DNA from: G965237725 sp965237725
Lineage (GTDB): Bacteria; Pseudomonadota; Gammaproteobacteria; Arenicellales; Poriferihabitantaceae
Direction of reading: 5' to 3'
Length of the DNA stretch: 64,000 nt
Assembly (NCBI GenBank): GCA_965237725.1
Contig: OZ250151.1
Span: 2,480,001-2,544,000, forward strand
A program made the translations under genes and the position numbers. How positions within the stretch are numbered: the first letter of the stretch is position 1; each line of letters begins with the position of its first letter. The notes beneath the pieces were generated by a model. It worked only from the letters and a program-made list of their open reading frames with translations, made no database searches and was not told the origin of the DNA. Positions 16,434 to 24,784 of this stretch are shown here, one piece after another.

Positions 16434-17318
16434 CTATTGTGGGAATTCGGTCCGAGCCTCTTCAACAATCCAGTTGCGAAATGTAGATAATACCGGGTTA
16501 TCCAGCGCGCCCTTTGGATAAGCCAAATGGTAGCCATAGTCACTCAGTTCTACATCACTAAACTGAAACAATGATCCCTGGGATATTTCGCTCTCAATCA
16601 GATAATCGTTTAGCGCAACACCCTGCCCATCGATCACCGCCTGGACCCGGACGTTGGGGTCGAGAATGACCAGATCATTGGTTTTTGAATGATAGGCCAC
16701 CCCGGCAAGTTCGTGCCAGTCCCTCCATACATCACTACCCTCACAATCGTGAAGTAGGGTGATGTCTGCCATGGCATTGTCTAGTCCTTGTTGATTGATT
16801 TTCTCAATCAAGCTTTGTCCCGCAGTGGGGATTGCCGGGCAGGCAAATAATAATTCGGTTTCAAGATCGGTCCAACTGCCATTGCCCCATCGAACTTGCA
16901 TGTGGATGTTTTCTTCGATGATATCAATCTCGCCTACAGTGGGCTGCAATCGCAATCCGATTTCCGGGAACTGATTGGTAAATCCCATCAGTCGTGGGGA
17001 TAACCATCGCGAGGCGAAGTAGGTCGTCATGCCGATGGTGATTTGATGACTGTTGTGATTGGTAATTTGTTCCAGCTCCGACTCCAAGGCGTCGAGAGAC
17101 AGCTGGGAAGCGTGCCAGACTTCTCTGCCCTTGTTGGTTAACTGGACGCCGCCATGGGCTCGGGTAAACAGTGGGAACCCAAGTTCTTCCTCCAGATGCT
17201 TAATCTGATAACTAACCGCGCCTTTTGTCAGATGCAGTTCTCCCGCGGCCTGGGTAAAACTCATATGGCGGGCCACCACATCCAGCATTCTCAAAGAATC
17301 AAATGATCGAAATTTCAT
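16434..17318 (-). CDS. LysR-family transcriptional regulator
   Basis: Regulator with an N-terminal winged helix (FDSLRMLDVVARHMSFTQAA, then LTKGAVSYQIKHLEEELGFPLFTR) and a periplasmic-binding-like effector domain; it resembles the GcvA group. An upstream extension to 17369 is open, but the natural start is ATG at 17318 (MKFRSFDSLRM), which gives about 294 residues, the normal LysR size. It is divergent from the MttB-family gene; the 117-base gap holds strong palindromes (next entry), so it likely regulates that gene and itself. Confidence 0.9.
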   Translation of the reverse strand: MKFRSFDSLRMLDVVARHMSFTQAAGELHLTKGAVSYQIKHLEEELGFPLFTRAHGGVQLTNKGREVWHASQLSLDALESELEQITNHNSHQITIGMTTYFASRWLSPRLMGFTNQFPEIGLRLQPTVGEIDIIEENIHMQVRWGNGSWTDLETELLFACPAIPTAGQSLIEKINQQGLDNAMADITLLHDCEGSDVWRDWHELAGVAYHSKTNDLVILDPNVRVQAVIDGQGVALNDYLIESEISQGSLFQFSDVELSDYGYHLAYPKGALDNPVLSTFRNWIVEEARTEFPQ

Positions 17319-17321
17319 TAT

Positions 17322-17444
17322 CTTGTTCAATAATTTTATACGATTGTATAAAACTTTTGCCTTGCGCAATACCCCAAAAACCCTGCAATATCGGCATCTG
17401 GCAGCAAAACAGCTATTAATACGAGAATAAATTTATTGAACAAG
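17322..17444. promoter_or_regulatory. Operator-like palindromes between lysR and the mttB-like gene
   Basis: Two nested symmetries. First, TTTTATACGATTGTATAAAA at 17334-17353 is a perfect 8+4+8 palindrome of the size and AT-rich type bound by LysR dimers. Second, CTTGTTCAATAA at 17322-17333 recurs inverted as TTATTGAACAAG at 17433-17444, so each divergent gene has the same 12 bases at its start region; the TTG start at 17436 lies inside the second arm. Binding by the adjacent regulator is inferred, not shown. Confidence 0.55.
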
Positions 17445-18971
17445 CGAAGAATCAGAGCTGGGGGGCGAAGTGCTCGAATCGCCCTGCGTGAGAAACCCCT
17501 GGAAATCACCGCAGCAACTGCATTTCGCAACATTCCCACTACGGAAATCTTCGATGACCACGACCTGGACAAGCTCGAAGCCCACGCCCATTGGATTCTC
17601 GAAGAAATTGGTATCGAATTTCGTGGTGATGCCGAAGTCCTGGAGTTATTCAAACAGGCTGGGGCCACCATCAAAGGCGAAGCCGTGCATTTCGATCCAG
17701 GTCATGCAAAAGCACTTTGCGCTACCGCGCCGGAAAAATTTGTCATGCACGGCCGAAATCCCGCTCATTCCATTGAGGTTGGCAGCGATGCTGTGTCCTT
17801 TACCCCAGGTTACGGCTCTCCATTTGTAACCGACAATGACAACGGTCGGCGTTATGCCACCCTGGAAGATTTTCAGAACTTCGTAAAACTAACTTACACC
17901 ACACCCTGGCTCCACCATTCTGGCGGTACGGTTTGTGAGCCGGTAGACATTCCAGTTAACAAACGCCATCTGGATATGGTCTATACCCATTTGCGTTATT
18001 CCACCAAGCCCTTTATGGGCGGCGTGACCGCAGCGGAGCGGGCCGAGGATTCCATCGCCATGGCTCGGATCGTCTATGGCGACGAGTTTATGGAAAACAA
18101 TTGTGTCATTCAGGGCAATATCAATCTCAATTCACCCCTGGTTCTGGACAGCATTATGTCGGGTTCGTTAAAGGCTTATGCCCGGGCCAATCAGTGTAAT
18201 TTCATTTCACCTTTCCTGCTCGGCGGCGCCATGGGTCCAGTAACCCAGGCAGCGCTTATCGCCCAGGCCCATGCTGAAACTATTGCCGCCATCGCCCTGA
18301 CCCAGCTGGTTCGTCCGGGCGCCCCCGTAGTCTATGGCAATTTTCTCACCACCCTGGATCTGCAAACCGGGGCGCCGACCTTTGGCACCCCGGAAGCCAG
18401 CCTGTCCGCAATGGCACTGGGTCAGTTAAGTCGACGAATGAAACTACCCCTGCGGGGTATTGGCCAGGTGACCGCGGCCAAGGTGGCGGATGGTCAGGCT
18501 ATGCAGGAATCTTCAGACAACATGACAGCGGCTTTAATGGCGGGCTCCCATATTGTTTTCCATGCCGCTGGCTGGCTGGAAGGCGGACTGACCATGGGTT
18601 ATGAAAAATTTGTTATGGATCTGGATCGCTGCGGGATGATGTGTCGAATGCTCGAAGGGCTTACAATCGATGACAACCAGCTGGCTAAAAGTGCGTTTAA
18701 ACAGGCCGGCCCCGGAGAGAACTTCCTCAGCGTGGACCATACCCTGGAAAATTTTGAAACCGCAAACTATAAATCAACCTTGCTCAGCGATACCCAGTCC
18801 TTCGAACAATGGACCGAAGCCGGCTGTCTGGATACCGAAACCCGGGCCAACCAGCATTACAAAAACCTTCTGGCGCAATACCAGGCTCCGGATATGGATC
18901 CGGCTATAGATGAAGCCTTACTCGAATACATGGCCTTAAAAAAACAGGCGGCAACCGATCAATGGTATTAA
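17436..18971 (+). CDS. MttB-family (trimethylamine/betaine methyltransferase-like) protein, non-pyrrolysine
   Basis: A 511-residue TIM-barrel methyltransferase of the MttB superfamily, which demethylates quaternary or tertiary amines onto a corrinoid protein or related acceptor. Family blocks include GIEFRGDAEVLELFKQAGA, TPGYGSPFVTDNDNG, GGAMGPVTQAALIAQAHAET and GNFLTTLDLQTGAPTFG. The frame is open throughout, so there is no in-frame UAG and no pyrrolysine, as in MtgB-type glycine-betaine enzymes common in marine bacteria. No corrinoid protein gene is next to it in this window. TTG start at 17436; it is followed after 16 bases by a GFA-family gene that could handle one-carbon units. Confidence 0.85.
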   Translation: MNKRRIRAGGRSARIALREKPLEITAATAFRNIPTTEIFDDHDLDKLEAHAHWILEEIGIEFRGDAEVLELFKQAGATIKGEAVHFDPGHAKALCATAPEKFVMHGRNPAHSIEVGSDAVSFTPGYGSPFVTDNDNGRRYATLEDFQNFVKLTYTTPWLHHSGGTVCEPVDIPVNKRHLDMVYTHLRYSTKPFMGGVTAAERAEDSIAMARIVYGDEFMENNCVIQGNINLNSPLVLDSIMSGSLKAYARANQCNFISPFLLGGAMGPVTQAALIAQAHAETIAAIALTQLVRPGAPVVYGNFLTTLDLQTGAPTFGTPEASLSAMALGQLSRRMKLPLRGIGQVTAAKVADGQAMQESSDNMTAALMAGSHIVFHAAGWLEGGLTMGYEKFVMDLDRCGMMCRMLEGLTIDDNQLAKSAFKQAGPGENFLSVDHTLENFETANYKSTLLSDTQSFEQWTEAGCLDTETRANQHYKNLLAQYQAPDMDPAIDEALLEYMALKKQAATDQWY

Positions 18972-18987
18972 TCCGATAACCATCGAG

Positions 18988-19338
18988 ATGGAATACAGCG
19001 GATCATGTCATTGTGGTGCAATAACGTTTAGTTTCAGTCACGACGAGATTGACTCTGGAATGCAATGTAATTGCTCCATTTGTAAACGCAAAGGCGCCGC
19101 GTTGTCGTCATTCGTACTTTCGCGAGAAGAATTACATCTGGAATATTTACCCGAAACCCACGGCGCTTATCAATTCGGATCAAAAATCGCAGAACACTAT
19201 TTTTGCAATTGCTGTGGCATATTCACCCATGTAAAGACCCGATTGAATCCAGGATGCTATCGCGTCAACCTCGGCTGCATCGATAAAATCGATCCTTCCG
19301 ATCTTACAATCGAAGTGTATGATGGAAAGGACCTGTAA
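18988..19338 (+). CDS. GFA/CENP-V domain protein (glutathione-formaldehyde-activating-like)
   Basis: A 116-residue zinc protein of the GFA family. Zinc-binding cysteines are evident: Cys7 and Cys9 (GSCHCGA), the C27-N-C-S-I-C32 cluster, and FCNCCGIFTH further on. Family members were first described as S-hydroxymethylglutathione synthases, though many have other roles. Being 16 bases after the MttB-like methyltransferase, a link with formaldehyde from demethylation is reasonable but unproven. Confidence 0.85.
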   Translation: MEYSGSCHCGAITFSFSHDEIDSGMQCNCSICKRKGAALSSFVLSREELHLEYLPETHGAYQFGSKIAEHYFCNCCGIFTHVKTRLNPGCYRVNLGCIDKIDPSDLTIEVYDGKDL

Positions 19339-19358
19339 TAATAATCCAAGGAACCTCC

Positions 19359-19994
19359 ATGGCGTTTATCCTGAATGACGCTCTGCGTCAGCAACTACTC
19401 CACAATCTGGGGGAATTCAGACGAGAAGAAATTCATAATCCTCAGTTGCGCAAAGCCGCCGTGGCCATTGTGGTGACTTCCCCTGTGGACGACATGGATT
19501 CCCCATGCATTTTATTGACCTTGCGTCCCACCCGCCTGAACCAGCATTCCGGCCAATATGCATTACCCGGCGGAAAACTGGATGACAATGAGAATGATGT
19601 CCAGGCCGCGCTGAGAGAATTGGACGAGGAGCTTGGGCTTGCGTTGAATGAAACCCACCTTTTGGGAAAGCTCGACGACTATCCAACGCGCTCCCGCTTT
19701 CGAATTACCCCGGTTGTATTCTGGGCAGGACCAGGGGCCGAGCTCAAGCCATCAGCAGATGAAGTGGCAAAGGTTTTCCATATACCATTTCATGAGCTGG
19801 ACAGCGATGCCATTCCGGTTTTTGAGCCTGGGGTAGAGGAAGATCGACCGGTGCTGTGTTCGCACTTTCCCACTCTGGGGCATCGCATGTATTCACCCAC
19901 CGCATCGATGATATTTCAATTCCGCGAAGTAGGGATCTACGGTCTCGATACCCGGGTTGCCCATTACGATCAACCGCGATTCGCCTGGCAGTAA
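19359..19994 (+). CDS. Nudix hydrolase, CoA pyrophosphatase (NudL)-like
   Basis: A 211-residue Nudix enzyme. The Nudix box is perfect: G72-x5-E78-x7-R86-E-L-x-E-E-L-G-L94. The residues just before it (LTLRPTRLNQHSGQYALPGG) match the NuCoA/UPF0035 signature of coenzyme-A pyrophosphatases. Good SD (AAGGAACC) before ATG 19359; 20 bases after the GFA gene, so likely in the same operon as the methyltransferase. Confidence 0.87.
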   Translation: MAFILNDALRQQLLHNLGEFRREEIHNPQLRKAAVAIVVTSPVDDMDSPCILLTLRPTRLNQHSGQYALPGGKLDDNENDVQAALRELDEELGLALNETHLLGKLDDYPTRSRFRITPVVFWAGPGAELKPSADEVAKVFHIPFHELDSDAIPVFEPGVEEDRPVLCSHFPTLGHRMYSPTASMIFQFREVGIYGLDTRVAHYDQPRFAWQ

Positions 19995-20002
19995 ATCCGC
20001 TG

Positions 20003-20650
20003 CTATGACGATAGCGCCGGGTTGAACAATATCGGGTAAAGGGAGCTGATTAATAATAGTGCGGCGCTGATATTAAATATGCGCAGCCGCAACGGATGGT
20101 TTAAAAAACGCCGCATCTGCGTCCCAATCAATACCCAGGTGGTAATGGATGGCAGGTTGATCAGGCCGAAAATCAGACCCACAATAAATACACTATAAAG
20201 CGGATGGGATGGCGGGGTGTATGCGGTTATGGCGGTCAGTGCCATAGCCAGGGCCTTGGGGTTAACCCACTGGAACAGGGCCGCCTGAAAAAACGTCAAC
20301 GGTCTGGCTCGGGATGCGGCAGATTTTTCGTCAACTCCTCCATCTATCTCGGCATCGACATTCGGAGGAGCAGCGCTGGCAATCTTCCAGGCCAGATAAA
20401 GCAGATAAGCAACGCTCACAGACTTCAGAACGGTATAGCTCACAGGGAAAGCATCAAATAATCCAATCAATCCCATTCCCACCAGCACAAGCATTATTAC
20501 GAAACCAATAGCCACGCCGAATATATGGGGAATGGTTCGGGTGAAACCGTAATTCGTTCCCGACGCCATGAGCATTAAATTATTTGGCCCCGGAGTGATG
20601 GAGGAGACAAAAGCAAAGGCGGCCAGGGCGGTTATTATTTCCAAGTTCAT
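20003..20650 (-). CDS. LysE/RhtB-family amino-acid exporter
   Basis: Inner-membrane exporter of 215 residues with about six hydrophobic segments and the LysE signature ITPGPNNLMLMASG near residues 18-32, followed by IFGVAIGF. Family members export basic or neutral amino acids or analogues. It diverges from an Lrp-type regulator, the standard arrangement in which the regulator senses the amino acid and controls export. Confidence 0.9.
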   Translation of the reverse strand: MNLEIITALAAFAFVSSITPGPNNLMLMASGTNYGFTRTIPHIFGVAIGFVIMLVLVGMGLIGLFDAFPVSYTVLKSVSVAYLLYLAWKIASAAPPNVDAEIDGGVDEKSAASRARPLTFFQAALFQWVNPKALAMALTAITAYTPPSHPLYSVFIVGLIFGLINLPSITTWVLIGTQMRRFLNHPLRLRIFNISAALLLISSLYPILFNPALSS

Positions 20651-20724
20651 CCTTGCAAAGATACTCCATATTTAGCGCAAAAATCTTGCTATTTACAGCG
20701 TCATAATGAAATAATACACAATAT

Positions 20725-21177
20725 ATGGTCAAGATGGATAAAGTTAATTTAAGATTATTGCGTGAACTCGAAAATAACGGGCGGATCAGCAATTCTGAAC
20801 TCGCCAGTAAAATCGGGCTGTCCCCTTCGGCGTGTTTACGCCGGGTACAGGAGCTGGAACGAAACGGTGTGATAAAAGGCTATCGTGCGGTTATTGATCC
20901 CGAGGCCATAGGCCGCGGTTTTACTGTATTTGCCACCGTTGCATTGTCCGACCACCAGAAAAAAAGCCAGCGTGACTTTGAAAAAGCCATCAGTGCCGCG
21001 CCCCAGGTGCGGGAATGCCATAATGTCACTGGCAGTTTCGAATACATCCTGCGCATCGAAGTCGCGGATCTTGCCGCTTACAAGGAATTCCATATGAACG
21101 TGCTGGGCACTGTGCCCCTGGTGCGAGGCATCACCTCGTATATTTCCATGGAATCGGTGAAAGATGATCGCCGGTAA
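20725..21177 (+). CDS. Lrp/AsnC-family transcriptional regulator
   Basis: A 150-residue feast/famine regulator: N-terminal helix-turn-helix (LDRRLLRELE-type start here NLRLLRELENNGRISNSELA, then IGLSPSACLRRVQELERNG) and a C-terminal RAM effector-binding domain (AAPQVRECHNVTGSFEYIL). The 74-base AT-rich gap to the divergent LysE-type exporter is the likely shared operator region. Start is ATG 20725; the Met three codons in is also possible. Confidence 0.9.
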   Translation: MVKMDKVNLRLLRELENNGRISNSELASKIGLSPSACLRRVQELERNGVIKGYRAVIDPEAIGRGFTVFATVALSDHQKKSQRDFEKAISAAPQVRECHNVTGSFEYILRIEVADLAAYKEFHMNVLGTVPLVRGITSYISMESVKDDRR

Positions 21178-21197
21178 GCAAACAATACAACTTAACC

Positions 21198-21748
21198 GTC
21201 ATCCTGAGGTGAGTAGCGCCGAAGAATCCATAGGTTGGTGTTGAAATTCAGTGGGGAGGATGGATTCTTTCCTTCACTACGTTCAGGACGACGCGCTATG
21301 CTCAGAATGACAGCGGCCGGATACAATAGCCTATCCTACACTCACCCCACGACACCGTCATCCTGAGAAGTATCAACGAAGGATCCATAGGTAGCACTTT
21401 TTGCGCCATTGTATTTCCTCTCAACACCATTACCTTCCAGAAGTCCTCAGGATTATCCGAAATCCTCCTTGCCGTCATTCCGGGATGCCAAGGGCATACC
21501 CGGAATCCATGCGGAACGGATGAAATATTTTCAGACCTATTTGTTCTTATGGATCCTGGATCAGGCCTGCCCTCGACTCCGATCGGGGTTCAGGATGACG
21601 CTGATAATTATTGTTATTACCCCGTAAAAATAACCTCCTATTCGATCCATCACCCATTAAGTACTGTCATCCTGAGGAGGTACGAGCCTGTCCTGAACGC
21701 AGTGCGTCGTCCTGAGCGTTAGCGAAGGGAAGGAAAGGATCCATTCCC
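21198..21748. repeat. Intergenic array of palindromic repeats (CATCCTGAG/GGATCC and CATTCCGG classes)
   Basis: Nearly all of the 594-base gap is repeat DNA with no gene. Units seen: 21198-21311, running from GTCATCCTGAG to its inverse CTCAGAATGAC; 21357-21391, GTCATCCTGAG to GGATCCATAGG; 21474-21510, GTCATTCCGGGAT with inverted ATACCCGGAATCC; 21549-21603, ending TTCAGGATGACG; 21666-21748, with CGTCCTGAGCGTTAGCGAAGG and GGATCC. Matching units occur at five other gaps in this window. Short frames that cross them are not genes. Confidence 0.85.
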
Positions 21749-21771
21749 AATAAATTTGATACCATACAACT

Positions 21772-22785
21772 ATGAACATCGAAGAATTTATTTTTGCCAT
21801 TCCCAAAGCGGAGTTGCATTTACATATCGAAGGCTCTTTAGAACCCGAGCTCATGTTTGCTCTGGGAAAACGCAACAAAATTGATCTGCCTTTTGAATCC
21901 GTAGAACAGGTTCGCGGCGCCTACCAGTTTTCCGACCTGCAATCCTTCCTGGACATTTATTATCAAGGTGCCCAGGTATTGCTTACCGAACAGGACTTTT
22001 ACGACATGACCTGGGCGTACCTTACAAAATGCGCGGAACAGAATGTCGTGCACTGCGAGATTTTTTTCGATCCCCAGACCCATACCGATCGGGGTGTGGC
22101 TTTTGAAACCGTAGTCACCGGCATTCATCATGCATTGATGGATGGGCAGTCAAAACTGAAACTATCCTCGGAATTGATCCTGTGTTTTTTACGCCATTTG
22201 GACGAAGACGCCGCCATGGCAACCCTGGACATGGCCCTGCCTTTTAAGGAATGGATCATCGGCGTTGGGCTCGATTCTTCAGAAGCAGGTAACCCACCGA
22301 GCAAGTTTGCCCGGGTTTTTAACCAAGCAAGGGCAGAGGGATTTCTCACCGTGGCTCATGCCGGGGAGGAGGGGCCACCTGAATATATTTGGCAGGCCCT
22401 GGATTTATTAAAAGTCTCTCGTGTCGATCACGGCGTACGCTGCGAAGAAGATCCTGAGCTGATTGAGCGATTGATTAAAAAACAGATGCCATTAACGGTT
22501 TGCCCGTTATCAAATACCGCGCTACGGGTATTTAGTCAGATGCCCGATCACAACTTAATGCGCTTGCTGGAACAAGGATTGTGTATCACGGTAAATTCCG
22601 ACGATCCGGCCTATTTTGGCGGCTATATGAATGAAAACCTGTTGGCCATCCAGCGGGCATTCGATCTGGATAAATCACAGATTTATCAACTGATGAAGAA
22701 CGGCTTCAGCGCATCTTTCCTTTCCGCATCCCGTAAAAAGGTATATATCACCAAGCTGGACGATTTTATGGAAATCAACCTCTAA
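21772..22785 (+). CDS. Adenosine/adenine deaminase
   Basis: Zinc TIM-barrel hydrolase of 337 residues converting adenosine or adenine to inosine or hypoxanthine in purine salvage. Zinc ligands and motifs: His16-x-His18 in KAELHLHIEGSLEPE, the HAGE motif (VAHAGEEGPP), SRVDHGVR and NSDDPAYFGG. The style is closest to bacterial type-2 enzymes, several of which are adenine deaminases, so either substrate is possible. It is single, with a repeat-filled upstream region and its ATG at 21772. Confidence 0.9.
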   Translation: MNIEEFIFAIPKAELHLHIEGSLEPELMFALGKRNKIDLPFESVEQVRGAYQFSDLQSFLDIYYQGAQVLLTEQDFYDMTWAYLTKCAEQNVVHCEIFFDPQTHTDRGVAFETVVTGIHHALMDGQSKLKLSSELILCFLRHLDEDAAMATLDMALPFKEWIIGVGLDSSEAGNPPSKFARVFNQARAEGFLTVAHAGEEGPPEYIWQALDLLKVSRVDHGVRCEEDPELIERLIKKQMPLTVCPLSNTALRVFSQMPDHNLMRLLEQGLCITVNSDDPAYFGGYMNENLLAIQRAFDLDKSQIYQLMKNGFSASFLSASRKKVYITKLDDFMEINL

Positions 22786-22850
22786 AACCAGATTACGGGG
22801 CACTAATCTGCTACAGATGGGGCGGCGGCATGCAGAATTTTTCCGCTGCA

Positions 22851-22886
22851 TCGTCCTGAAAGCCGTAGGCTTGAAGGATCCATAGG
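22851..22886. repeat. Short copy of the CCTGA/GGATCC repeat
   Basis: CGTCCTGAAAGCCGTAGGCT followed by TGAAGGATCCATAGG, in the 125-base gap between two convergent genes. It contains an AAGCC...GGCTT inner hairpin. Same family as the arrays at 21198 and 37769. Confidence 0.7.
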
Positions 22887-22910
22887 TGCGGGGTAGAACG
22901 AAGGGGCTGA

Positions 22911-23687
22911 CTACTTTTTACTGGCCGCCTTGCTGGGGTTCTGAGTAGCCTGGTTAATATTGAAAGAAATACTGATACGCTCACCCGCTTCACCTTCGAG
23001 CCGGCATAGGTTGGGCTGGACCTCATGCTGTAACCAGGCCGGAAACAGAATCAGCCGACCTTCCAGGGGCTCGTAGAAGACTTCGGTCCAGGTTTCTTTT
23101 TTGCGATTTTTAAAATCGTCGTAGGAAATATTGTAAACCTGGGCCTGGGGCCGGGGATCCTGGAAATAAATCTTGCCCGAGTCCGCTGGACCCTGGACGT
23201 AGTAAACACCGCTCCAGGCAGTTCCCGGATGGGTGTGAACCCGGTTAAAGGCATATTTTGGGCTGATATTGGCCCATAAATTGGATATCACCGGATAGGA
23301 ATTGGGTCGATAACTCATGTCGGTAAATACCTGACCGGCGGCGGCCACGATATACTCACATAGCTCAGCAAATTCCTTTTTCTGATTCAGATTATCCAGG
23401 CTATGCCATGCTCCGAGACTTTCCACATTTGACCGCACCATGCCTTGGGGGTCGGCCTGCCGCTCCGCCCGAATGGTTTTTCTTAGCCCGGCGTTTATTC
23501 GGGAGCTGTCCGGTAAATCAGTGAAATAAATCTGGGTTGGAAAGTAGGCTTCACGGACAAGATTCAAACTAATCTTTGGAAGCTTTTTATCTCCTGTGGT
23601 TTTTTTGGCTACCGTTTTTTTGCTCGCAGATTTTTTACTCGCTGCCGCTTTCCTATTTACGACCTGTTTTTTCTTTGTTTTAGCCAT
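22911..23687 (-). CDS. 2OG-Fe(II) oxygenase (TIGR02466-like) with basic histone-H1-like N-tail
   Basis: A 258-residue protein. Residues about 40-245 form a double-stranded beta-helix oxygenase of the TIGR02466 type: iron ligands His151 and His153 (NRVHTHPGTAWSGVYYV), distal His221 (FPAWLQHEVQPN) and Arg237 (ERISISFN) for 2-oxoglutarate. The first 35 residues are almost only Lys, Ala, Ser and Thr (KKSASKKTVAKKT), a tail typical of nucleic-acid-binding proteins, and a short KAASKK recurs at the C-terminus. A paralogue without the tail is at 32780. Substrate unknown; the tail hints at action on, or tethering to, DNA, RNA or ribosomes. Confidence 0.83.
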   Translation of the reverse strand: MAKTKKKQVVNRKAAASKKSASKKTVAKKTTGDKKLPKISLNLVREAYFPTQIYFTDLPDSSRINAGLRKTIRAERQADPQGMVRSNVESLGAWHSLDNLNQKKEFAELCEYIVAAAGQVFTDMSYRPNSYPVISNLWANISPKYAFNRVHTHPGTAWSGVYYVQGPADSGKIYFQDPRPQAQVYNISYDDFKNRKKETWTEVFYEPLEGRLILFPAWLQHEVQPNLCRLEGEAGERISISFNINQATQNPSKAASKK

Positions 23688-23723
23688 ATTCAGACTTCAA
23701 CCAAAAAGTTAATTTTTGAAAAT

Positions 23724-24722
23724 TTAAAACTTGAATGCGTCGAGATAACCGAACAGCGCGGCGCTACCGCCAGTATGCAAAAAAACCACGTTTTCGTCTT
23801 TCTTGAAAAAACCATTTCGGATGTGATCGATCAGACCCGCCAGACCTTTGCCCGAATAAACCGGATCCATTAGTATGGCTTCTTCCCGAGCCATCATAGT
23901 CACCGCTTCTATCATACTGTCCGTGGGCACACCATAACCGCCGCCCACGTAATCACAATTGGCAATTACCTTGTCCCGGGCCACACAGCCGGAAATACCC
24001 ATAAGGTCGGCAGTTTTACATGCCAGGTTATAAACATTTTCTTCCTGTTTTTCTTTTGGTGCACGCACACCAATGCCCAGTAAAGGGATTTGGGAATTTG
24101 TCGCCTCGAGCCCCACTACAAGACCTGCCTGAGTGCCGGCGCTGCCGGTAGCGGTAACAAAGTGATCAATACGCAATCCCATATCGTTGGCCTGGGTCAA
24201 AGTTTCGATGCCGCAATTTACATATCCCAATGCACCGATGGCATTGGAGCCACCCCCAGGAATAACATAGGGCACCTTGCCTGCAGAGCGAACTTCCTCA
24301 GCTTTGGCATCCATGGCGGCAACCATGTCGGTATCTTTTACAAAATGCTCAACGTTTGCACCAAACAATTTATCCAGAAACACATTACCCGATTCCACAT
24401 AATCTCGCTCAGAGCTGCCGGTGCGATTCTCCAGCAAAATTTCACAGCTCATACCCATCTTGGCTGCAGCAGCTACGGTTTGTCGCGCGTGGTTGGATTG
24501 GACCGCGCCCTGGGTGATCACAACATCTGCCTTCTTCTCCACCGCATCGGCAATCAGAAACTCCAGCTTGCGGGTTTTATTACCGCCGGTGCCAAGACCG
24601 GTGCAATCATCTCGTTTGATATACAGGTTTGGGCCACCGAGTTTTTTAGTCAGGTTGGGTAAAAACTCCAGTGGGGTTGGCAAATGGGCCAGATGGACCC
24701 GGGGGAAACGCGATAAATGCAT
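23724..24722 (-). CDS. cuyA: PLP-dependent L-cysteate sulfo-lyase / D-cysteine desulfhydrase family
   Basis: Fold-type II PLP enzyme of 332 residues. Lys49 in TGGNKTRKLEFL is the Schiff-base lysine and QSNHARQTVAAAA follows. The N-terminal MHLSRFPR..LAHLPTPLE, RDDCTGLGTGGNKT and C-terminal FLHTGGSAALFGYLDAF read more like CuyA of marine sulfonate users than DcyD, so it probably splits L-cysteate to pyruvate, ammonia and sulfite. D-cysteine or ACC-type substrates remain possible. No sulfite exporter or oxidase is beside it here. Confidence 0.75.
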   Translation of the reverse strand: MHLSRFPRVHLAHLPTPLEFLPNLTKKLGGPNLYIKRDDCTGLGTGGNKTRKLEFLIADAVEKKADVVITQGAVQSNHARQTVAAAAKMGMSCEILLENRTGSSERDYVESGNVFLDKLFGANVEHFVKDTDMVAAMDAKAEEVRSAGKVPYVIPGGGSNAIGALGYVNCGIETLTQANDMGLRIDHFVTATGSAGTQAGLVVGLEATNSQIPLLGIGVRAPKEKQEENVYNLACKTADLMGISGCVARDKVIANCDYVGGGYGVPTDSMIEAVTMMAREEAILMDPVYSGKGLAGLIDHIRNGFFKKDENVVFLHTGGSAALFGYLDAFKF

Positions 24723-24784
24723 ATTGCTTACTCTAGTTTAATTTAGATAAAAATTTGGATTCGAACTTGGGAAAAATTTAGCTG

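Noticed and set aside
17319..17369. N-terminal extension of the LysR regulator
   Set aside because: The added residues precede the winged helix with no family match and cover the operator-like palindromes.
17436..18971. Pyrrolysine-containing MttB
   Set aside because: The reading frame has no internal UAG; the gene ends at TAA.
21409..21627. Frame of 72 residues in the gap before the deaminase gene
   Set aside because: It reads through palindromic repeats that recur elsewhere, so it is not a gene.
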